Source: Spirochaetaceae bacterium
Lineage (GTDB): Bacteria; Spirochaetota; Spirochaetia; JABEVK01
Length of the DNA: 5,885 nucleotides
Assembly (NCBI GenBank): GCA_023265735.1
Contig: JAHFSN010000154.1
Coordinates: 1-5,885, forward strand
Reading direction: 5' to 3'
Shown here in pieces: positions 1 through 4,749 of this stretch. Made by a program: the position numbers and the translations under genes. Positions within the stretch are counted from its first letter, which is position 1; each line of letters starts with the position of its first letter. The notes below the pieces were generated by a model that searched no databases, was not told where the DNA came from, and saw only the letters and a program-made list of their open reading frames with translations.

Positions 1-1793
1 TCCCGGACGGCTTCGTCGTCTTCGACGACCAGGATAGTTTCCGTGCCGCCATTGGCACGGGGCGGGACGGGTTCGGCCAAAGACGGCGGGGCATCGAGGG
101 CCGGCCAGTAGACCTTGAATACGGCTCCGCTCCCGGGCTCGCTGTAGACGCTGACCTGCCCGCCGTGCTGGCGGACGATGCCCTGGACCGTGGACAGCCC
201 CAGACCCGTCCCCTGGCCCCGGGGTTTGGTGGTGAAGAACGGGTCGAAGATCTGACCCAGGACATCGGGGTCCATACCGGTACCGGTGTCGGTGACCGTG
301 AGGACCACCTGAGGCCCGGGAACGGTGCCGTAATGGGTGCCGACGAAGCCATCGTCGAGGACCTGGAAGGCCGTGGTCAGGCCCAGGGTGCCGCCGCCGG
401 GCATGGCGTCCCGGGCGTTGAGCACGAGGTTGAGGATGACCTGTTCCACCTGACCCGAATCGGCCAGGATGGCCGGCAGATCGGGAGCCAGGGACACCTG
501 AAAACGAATGGTTTCGGGGAGCATCCGCCGGACAATGGCCTCGAAGTCCGAGACGAGGGCGTTGAGGTCGAGGACCTTCCTCTCGAGGACCTGCTGGCGG
601 CTGAAGGCCAGAATGCGACGGGTCAGGGTGGCAGCCCGCTCGGCCACGGCTTTGATCCTCTCGAAATAGTAGTCGGTGGGATGGGTGCTTTTGGGGCTCC
701 TCCCCAAATCGGAGTAGGTGAGGACGGGGACGAGAAGGTTATTGATGTCGTGCGCAATGCCGCCGGCCAGCCGTCCCAGGGCCTCGGTCTTCTGGGACTG
801 GATCACCTGAGCGGTGAGGGACTCGCGTTCCGCTTCCAGCCTCTTGCGCTCGGTGATGTCGAGGAGCGATCCGGAAATTCCTGTGGGCCGGCCGGCGTCA
901 TCGCGTTCAAGGCTGGCCAGGAAGAGGACCCAATGGACGGAGCCGTCAGGGTGAACGACGCGGTATTCCTGTTCGGTGTCGTTCTCGTCCGAGGCCAGCC
1001 AGCGCTTGATGTCCTGGTCCCTGCGCGCCCTGTCGTCCGGATGAAACAGGTCTTCCCAATCCTTCAAGTCCGAGATCACGGCCCCTGGGTCCAAGCCCAT
1101 GAGGATCTTGCATCGTTCAGTGGCCTCAAATTTGCCCTTCCCAAGGTCTCGGTACCAGAACCCAATCTTGGTGCTTCGGGCCATGAGATCAAGACGATCT
1201 TGGGCGGTCTGCTTTTCGGTATTCGTCTTGGCGAGGAGAAAAGCCACACCAAAAATCACCATGACAGCCGCGGCCATAAGGGCCGCAAACTCCTGCCCCA
1301 ACCTTACGTGGAGGGCCTCCATGTCGCCCTGGGCCATCTGGTCGATCTGGACGATAACCCTGTCGAGGTCGTAAGAAGCCAGACGAAGGGACACCGTTTC
1401 GTCGACGGGCCCCCGGCCACTGACCAGGTCGCGCAGTTCCGAGAGTTCCAGGCGAAAGTCGGCCATCAGACTCGAAATCCGGGGCCCGTCCCCCATCTCG
1501 GACGCCCAGGCCTCCTGAAACCGTGCCAAGGAGTTCGCCGTCTGGTCGAGGAGGGCCAGGCCCGCCTCCCGGCCAAAGGCCGACCCGGGCCGTTCCCCCA
1601 GCACCGCCGCCAGCAGCCCCTCTCCCAGGTCCTTCCGGGCCTCCTGGAAGAGCCCGAACGCAGTAACCGCCTTCTGGTAGCTCGCCGCCTGGGCGTAGTG
1701 AATGACCGTCAGAAGGCCCACCAAGAACAACATGAGGGTGGGGAGGACCAATTGGGAGACAGACCAGCGAATCTTCCGCTTCTGCAGGATCAT
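1..1793 (-). CDS. Hybrid sensor histidine kinase (TM-helical sensor-TM-PAS-HisKA-HATPase-receiver), 3' end missing
   Basis: Membrane sensor kinase that would autophosphorylate on a histidine and pass the phosphate to its own C-terminal receiver. There are 597 visible codons, open to the window edge. A first membrane helix spans about residues 12-31. An extracytoplasmic, mostly helical region of about 135 residues follows, then a second helix at about 170-187. A PAS domain (about 200-316) has the PAS_3 hallmarks GFWYRD (Trp213), HPDD and a closing DITERK. The H-box AGGIAHDINN puts the phospho-accepting His at 348. The ATPase domain shows the N-box Asn459 in NLVLNARDAM, the G1 box DTGTGMD (Asp502), the F-box FDPFFTTK and the G2 box GTGLGLS near 527. 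The receiver begins at about 586 with ILVVEDDEA (acidic pair Asp592/Asp593); its phospho-accepting Asp lies outside the window. The ATG overlaps the TGA of the upstream binding-protein gene (ATGA) and has GGAG 5 bases before it, implying translational coupling. The signal sensed is unknown. Confidence 0.95.
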   Translation of the reverse strand, partial: MILQKRKIRWSVSQLVLPTLMLFLVGLLTVIHYAQAASYQKAVTAFGLFQEARKDLGEGLLAAVLGERPGSAFGREAGLALLDQTANSLARFQEAWASEMGDGPRISSLMADFRLELSELRDLVSGRGPVDETVSLRLASYDLDRVIVQIDQMAQGDMEALHVRLGQEFAALMAAAVMVIFGVAFLLAKTNTEKQTAQDRLDLMARSTKIGFWYRDLGKGKFEATERCKILMGLDPGAVISDLKDWEDLFHPDDRARRDQDIKRWLASDENDTEQEYRVVHPDGSVHWVLFLASLERDDAGRPTGISGSLLDITERKRLEAERESLTAQVIQSQKTEALGRLAGGIAHDINNLLVPVLTYSDLGRSPKSTHPTDYYFERIKAVAERAATLTRRILAFSRQQVLERKVLDLNALVSDFEAIVRRMLPETIRFQVSLAPDLPAILADSGQVEQVILNLVLNARDAMPGGGTLGLTTAFQVLDDGFVGTHYGTVPGPQVVLTVTDTGTGMDPDVLGQIFDPFFTTKPRGQGTGLGLSTVQGIVRQHGGQVSVYSEPGSGAVFKVYWPALDAPPSLAEPVPPRANGGTETILVVEDDEAVR

Positions 1794-2578
1794 GGTTTCT
1801 CCAGCACCGTGAAGCCGAGGGGTGCCAGGAGGGCTTGGTGCTCGGGTGTGTTGAGATACTCGGCCAGGGATTGGTCCCAGGCCTCCCTCAAGGCCTTATC
1901 CTCGGGCCGGAACGCAAAGGCCCCCAGGGCCCCTGGGTCGGTGTCACGGGCATCGGTCCTGACCTCGAGGGTTCGCGGGGGAACCTGGGTCAGCATGAAC
2001 CGAAGGGAGGGTGCCGAAAGGACGAGGCCGTCGGCCGAGCCCTCCCGAACCGATGCCAGACCCGTGGCCGCGTCGGGAACGACGACCAAGGAGTCGACGG
2101 GCCAGCCCCTCTCCCGCAAGAAAGAGATCTCTGCGGCACCGCCCAAGACGGCGTATCGAAAGGTCTCGGAACTGCCCTGCCGCTGGAAGGTGGTCCACCC
2201 CTTCGGGTTTCCCGCCTTCAAAAGAACCGCCTCGCGGACGCGAAACGTGGGTAGGGAGAACGCGACGATCTTCTGCCGGTCCGGAGTCACGAAGGTTCCG
2301 GCGGCCACCACATCGATACGGTGGTGAAGGAGTTCCTCGAACAGGTGGTCAAACTCGATTTGCCTCCATTCGATGTGTCCGAGATGAAGCCTCTGGGCCA
2401 AGACCTTGGCGGTCTCGGGAGCTTCTCCCGTGACCACGCCGTCCTTCACGAAGGCGTAGGGCGCTTCCACCGCGTAGCCGATTCGGAGGAGACTTCGGGC
2501 TCTCTCCAACGAGGGATCGCAGCCCGATAACAGCCAAGCCAGGGCAAACGCGAAAACCGCCAACCTTCGATGGGACAT
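1790..2578 (-). CDS. Family-3 solute-binding lipoprotein, EhuB-like, paired with sensor kinase
   Basis: Amino-acid-type extracytoplasmic binding protein (SBP_bac_3 fold), 262 residues, close to the family's usual length. The start is the ATG with AGGAAG 6 bases upstream; it is followed at once by a signal peptide ending in the lipobox LLSGC (Cys20), so the mature protein should be lipid-anchored. Asp at +2 is the Lol-avoidance residue in enterobacteria and hints at inner-membrane retention, if that rule holds here. Family landmarks are LRIGYAVEAPYAF (31-43), TGEAPE (50-55), the AAGTFVTPDR block (92-101) with FS.P after it, and YAVLGGAAE (142-150). From memory, GEAPE, AAGxFxTPxR and xVLGGAxE most resemble the ectoine-binding EhuB branch, but the ligand cannot be read from sequence. 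No permease or ATPase gene is nearby. The gene has its own promoter-like sequence and overlaps the kinase start by 4 bases, which suggests a ligand-presenting partner for that kinase. An in-frame extension reaches 3010, but it overlaps the FMN reductase gene and lacks a signal peptide, so it is not used. Confidence 0.92.
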   Translation of the reverse strand: MSHRRLAVFAFALAWLLSGCDPSLERARSLLRIGYAVEAPYAFVKDGVVTGEAPETAKVLAQRLHLGHIEWRQIEFDHLFEELLHHRIDVVAAGTFVTPDRQKIVAFSLPTFRVREAVLLKAGNPKGWTTFQRQGSSETFRYAVLGGAAEISFLRERGWPVDSLVVVPDAATGLASVREGSADGLVLSAPSLRFMLTQVPPRTLEVRTDARDTDPGALGAFAFRPEDKALREAWDQSLAEYLNTPEHQALLAPLGFTVLEKP

Positions 2579-2596
2579 CCAGTTCTTCCTTTCCCA

Positions 2597-2625
2597 AGGA
2601 TAGGGTGGCGGAAAGGCGGAGTCAA
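2597..2625 (-). promoter_or_regulatory. Sigma70-like promoter of the binding-protein/kinase pair
   Basis: On the minus strand TTGACT (2625-2620, 5 of 6 to TTGACA), a 17-base spacer and TATCCT (2602-2597, 4 of 6 to TATAAT). Transcription would begin near 2590, leaving a leader of about 12 bases that just includes the AGGAAG ribosome site before the ATG at 2578. It lies in the 59-base gap after the FMN reductase stop. Position, spacing and leader length all fit, although host sigma preferences are unknown. Confidence 0.6.
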
Positions 2626-2637
2626 GGAAAGGGAAGA

Positions 2638-3210
2638 TTATGCCGGGGTCTCCCGCAGGGGCTTGAGGACCCCAGCCCATTTTTCCAGGGCCGCGAGCAT
2701 GACCAGAGCCTGACGGTGGTGATCCTCGGTGGGCTGGAACTTCCCTTCGGCGTCGAGGTGCTGGCGGTAGAACGGCAGGTATACGGCTTCGGTCAAGGGC
2801 ACCATGTTCAGGGACGTGAGGACGGGCTTCATGAGCTGAATCGACCGGGTCCCGCCGGCCACGCCTCCGTAACCCACAAACCCCACGGGCTTGTGCTTCC
2901 ATTCCTGGGCCAGGTAGTCGATGGCGTTCTTGAAGACGGCGGTAAAACCGTAGTTGTACTCGGTGGCGATGACCACGAAGGCGTCGGCCTCGTCGATGGT
3001 TCGGCTCCAAGCCTTGGTATGCTCGTGGACGTACTGCCGCTTGGCCGGGTGCTCGGGCTCGTCAAAGAAGGGAAGGTTCACCTCCTTGAGGTCGATGACC
3101 TCCACCGAAAAGGCAGGCAATCCTCGGGCCACCCCCTCTATCCAGTGGGCAAATTGGGGACTCACCCGGCCGGGCCTGGTGGATGTGATCAGTATCTTGA
3201 GACGGATCAT
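2638..3210 (-). CDS. NADPH-dependent FMN reductase family oxidoreductase
   Basis: Cytoplasmic flavodoxin-fold oxidoreductase, 190 residues, the normal length for the FMN_red family (flavin, quinone, azo or chromate reductases using NAD(P)H). The N-terminal strand and phosphate loop, ILITSTRPGR (6-15), bind the FMN phosphate. The second hallmark, ATEYNYGFTAVFKNAIDYL (82-100), corresponds to the family's PEYN...LKNAIDWL block. GYGGVAGG (113-120) follows as the third flavin-contacting loop. There is no signal peptide. The ATG at 3210 is chosen because AGGAG stands 6 bases upstream; an in-frame ATG at 3258 would add 16 residues before the first strand and would overlap the proposed promoter. The physiological substrate cannot be told. 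The gene is divergent from the SCO gene and lies 59 bases upstream of the binding-protein gene in the same direction, so read-through is possible, although that pair has its own promoter-like sequence. Confidence 0.93.
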   Translation of the reverse strand: MIRLKILITSTRPGRVSPQFAHWIEGVARGLPAFSVEVIDLKEVNLPFFDEPEHPAKRQYVHEHTKAWSRTIDEADAFVVIATEYNYGFTAVFKNAIDYLAQEWKHKPVGFVGYGGVAGGTRSIQLMKPVLTSLNMVPLTEAVYLPFYRQHLDAEGKFQPTEDHHRQALVMLAALEKWAGVLKPLRETPA

Positions 3211-3247
3211 GGGCTTCTCCTGTGTTCCTAATGTACGATCACATCCA
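3180..3247. repeat. 11-bp perfect inverted repeat flanking the FMN reductase start
   Basis: TGGATGTGATC (3180-3190) and its exact complement GATCACATCCA (3237-3247) are separated by 46 bases. The left arm lies in the first codons of the FMN reductase gene, the right arm in its promoter region. The TGTGATC/GATCACA cores match the half-sites of the CRP consensus, but they are about 44 bases too far apart for one dimer site. It could be a looping operator or a chance match. Confidence 0.4.
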
Positions 3248-3258
3248 TGCATATGCAA
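3230..3258 (-). promoter_or_regulatory. Candidate promoter of the FMN reductase gene
   Basis: On the minus strand TTGCAT (3258-3253, 3 of 6), a 17-base spacer and TACATT (3235-3230, 4 of 6). Transcription would start near 3223, with AGGAG in the short leader before the ATG at 3210. Spacing is ideal but the hexamers are weak. The 10-bp palindrome and the right arm of the inverted repeat both overlap this element. Confidence 0.35.
3248..3257. promoter_or_regulatory. 10-bp palindrome TGCATATGCA in the divergent intergenic region
   Basis: TGCATATGCA is a perfect palindrome. It abuts the right arm of the 11-bp inverted repeat and overlaps the candidate -35 of the FMN reductase gene, in an AT-richer island of an otherwise GC-rich sequence. 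This position suits an operator, but no regulator is recognised. Confidence 0.25.
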
Positions 3259-3277
3259 ATAATTTCACCGGAAGGTC

Positions 3278-3306
3278 TGGTCAGGCTCCGAGGCTCCGTC
3301 TATAGT
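3278..3306 (+). promoter_or_regulatory. Sigma70-like promoter of the SCO gene
   Basis: TGGTCA (3278-3283, 4 of 6 to TTGACA), a 17-base spacer and TATAGT (3301-3306, 5 of 6 to TATAAT). Start of transcription near 3313 would give a leader of about 20 bases containing the AGGAG ribosome site before the GTG at 3333. Confidence 0.55.
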
Positions 3307-3332
3307 GAAGGTCGAACAAAAGGAGAATTCCC

Positions 3333-4106
3333 GTGGCGCGTCGTCTCAAACCCTCTACCCTTTCGATCATCATCCTGACGGGCGTTGTCCTGGGGGCCGT
3401 GGGCTACCTTTTGGGAACCCTTGCGACGTCGGGCCCGGCCGTAGCCAAGTCCAGCCAGGGGCCGGGGTCCGCTTACGACACGCCGGTTCCCGTGGCCGAT
3501 TTCACGTTGACCGACCAGACGGGAAAGCCCTTCACGTTTTCGTCCACCCGGGGCAAGGTTGTGGTGATGGCCTTCCTCTTCACCCACTGCGGCGACGTGT
3601 GCCCCTTCAGCGCCATCAAGATGCGCCTCGCCCTCGACCAGTTGGGAGAAGCGGCCGGCCAGGTGGAGCTGGTGGTCGTCGACACCGACCCGGAGCGCGA
3701 CACCGTTTCCGTCTTGGCCGACTACAGCCGGCAGCTGGGCCTCTACGACCGGTGGCACATGGTGACCGGTCCCCTGGCTGACATGCAGAAGCTCTACAAA
3801 GCGCTCAAGATCACCGTCATCAAGGCCCAGGACGACGATGTGGAAGCCACCGTCAAGAACGCCCAAGACCTGGGGATCAGCCTTCCCCAGAAGGACAAGA
3901 CCGATAGTCCCCTCTTCGGGCTCAGCGACAGCCAGGTCCTCGAAGGCGGCAAGGTGGCCAAGACCTTCTCCGGAGGATACCAGATCGCCCATTCGGCTCC
4001 ATTCTGGGTGGTCGACACCAACGGACAGGTTCGCACCAGCCTCGACGTGAGCGCCAGTCCTGCCCAGATCGTCGAAGCGGTAAAGACCTACCTCCCCAAG
4101 AGCTAA
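3333..4106 (+). CDS. SCO1/SenC-family copper/thiol protein, membrane-anchored, with enlarged internal segment
   Basis: Thioredoxin-fold protein of the SCO1/SenC/PrrC family. Members deliver copper to the CuA centre of cytochrome oxidase or act as extracytoplasmic thiol reductants. The start is GTG, chosen because AGGAG lies 7 to 8 bases upstream and an N-terminal membrane helix (about residues 10-31) follows directly. The globular domain, starting with ADFTLTDQTGKPF (55-67), would face the periplasm. The metal ligands are present: Cys86 and Cys90 in THCGDVCPF (CxxxC) and His220 in IAHSAPFWVVD. VDTDPERDT (116-124) is the usual family block. The protein has 257 residues. Cys90 to His220 is 130 residues, against about 86-87 in Bacillus Sco and human SCO1, so about 43 extra residues sit between roughly 160 and 214, a charged region. 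No oxidase genes are nearby, so the target is unknown. The gene stands alone, divergent from the FMN reductase gene. Confidence 0.93.
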   Translation: MARRLKPSTLSIIILTGVVLGAVGYLLGTLATSGPAVAKSSQGPGSAYDTPVPVADFTLTDQTGKPFTFSSTRGKVVVMAFLFTHCGDVCPFSAIKMRLALDQLGEAAGQVELVVVDTDPERDTVSVLADYSRQLGLYDRWHMVTGPLADMQKLYKALKITVIKAQDDDVEATVKNAQDLGISLPQKDKTDSPLFGLSDSQVLEGGKVAKTFSGGYQIAHSAPFWVVDTNGQVRTSLDVSASPAQIVEAVKTYLPKS

Positions 4107-4182
4107 CGGGCCACCGGGGCTTGGACCTCGCCGTCTGCGATTCTTTTGTGACTTCAGCGAACAGGGCTTAATTCGGATCTCG

Positions 4183-4237
4183 TCCTGTTGATCCTGCAAA
4201 TCCTGTCTCGTTTTCTTTGTTCCAGGATCTTGCAGGA
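4183..4237. repeat. Intergenic TCCTG/CAGGA repeat forming a long stem
   Basis: Three TCCTG units begin exactly 9 bases apart (4183, 4192, 4201). Two inverted CAGGA units follow (4223, 4233). Bases 4192-4205 pair with 4223-4237 in 14 base pairs with a single bulged C at 4229, around a 17-base T-rich loop. It lies between the convergent SCO and flavodoxin-like genes, 7 bases past the stop of the latter. No run of T follows either arm, so it is not a standard intrinsic terminator, though it could still end or protect transcripts. Short intergenic repeats built on TCCTG/CAGGA are, from memory, common in several environmental bacterial genomes. Confidence 0.7.
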
Positions 4238-4244
4238 CACCAAG

Positions 4245-4730
4245 CTAGATTCTCTGCGAGATGCGGTCGACGAAGGTCTTTACCAGCGCGCGTTTCTGGG
4301 CCTCGTCGAGGTCCTTGGTGGCCGAGGTGACCACGTCAACGTCCCGGCAATCCAGTTGCTTCAGCAGCTTGGTCTGCTGGTTCGTAAGGGAGTCGAGGAA
4401 CCATCGGTTGGCGGTGACGAGCAGGGCCACCTTCTTCTGGCCCACCTTCGGCCCGGAGCTGAGCCAGTCCCGGACGGGCGACTTCATGTTGAGGGCCATC
4501 ACGGCGCTGTAGACCACCAGGCCCCTGTACTTGCCGAGGTCACGGCGGCCGACCTCCTGGGCCGGAGCCTCCTCGAACGCAATCTGGTGGTCCGTCAGTT
4601 CGTCCTTGATCCACTGAATGTAGCGGTCGAGGCTCTCGGTGTGCTCGTCGTAGACGAACAGGACGGGCTCCGTCTGGGCGAACCCCAGGGTCACCACAAA
4701 CATCAGAAGCCCAACCATCGCTCCTTTCAT
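4245..4730 (-). CDS. Exported flavodoxin-like protein, unknown function
   Basis: 161-residue protein whose start is fixed by AGGAGG (4741-4736) 5 bases before the ATG. An uncleaved reading begins MKGAMVGLLMFVVTLGFAQ, a typical signal peptide with probable cleavage after Ala18. The mature part alternates strands and helices like a flavodoxin: a first strand VLFVYD (23-28), a helix, a KYRGLVVYSAVMA strand (67-79) with SPVRDWL after it (84-90), GQKKVALLVTANRW (97-110), and a C-terminal helix. SPVRDWL followed by KKVALLVT resembles the end of the FMN site of flavodoxins. The first loop is EHTESLD, without the TxTGxT phosphate-binding motif, so FMN binding is doubtful. Flavodoxins are normally cytoplasmic, which makes export odd. 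It starts 19 bases after the surface-repeat gene stop and is probably in one operon with it. I do not recognise a named family; the fold call is by pattern and moderate in confidence. Confidence 0.75.
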   Translation of the reverse strand: MKGAMVGLLMFVVTLGFAQTEPVLFVYDEHTESLDRYIQWIKDELTDHQIAFEEAPAQEVGRRDLGKYRGLVVYSAVMALNMKSPVRDWLSSGPKVGQKKVALLVTANRWFLDSLTNQQTKLLKQLDCRDVDVVTSATKDLDEAQKRALVKTFVDRISQRI

Positions 4731-4749
4731 ATCTTCCTCCTGGAACGCT

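Noticed and set aside
165..2327. A 720-codon open frame on the plus strand
   Set aside because: It lies wholly antisense to the kinase and binding-protein genes, whose domains and motifs are unmistakable. Its translation is a low-complexity Gly/Arg/Asp-rich string with no motif, as expected opposite GC-rich codons.
2579..3010. N-terminal extension of the binding protein to 3010
   Set aside because: It would overlap most of the FMN reductase gene in another frame, reads as Arg/Pro-rich noise, and would bury the signal peptide and lipobox inside the protein.
2605..3231. A 208-codon open frame on the plus strand
   Set aside because: It is antisense to the FMN reductase gene, which has the full family motifs.
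3211..3258. ATG at 3258 as start of the FMN reductase
   Set aside because: The 16 added residues precede the first strand of the fold and have no family match, while the ATG at 3210 has AGGAG at good spacing.
3300..4199. A 299-codon open frame on the minus strand
   Set aside because: It is antisense to the SCO gene, extends across the intergenic repeat and has no recognisable motif or ribosome site.
4107..4244. Intrinsic terminator for the SCO gene
   Set aside because: The only strong stem (4192-4237) is not followed by a run of T on either strand, so it is reported as a repeat rather than a terminator.
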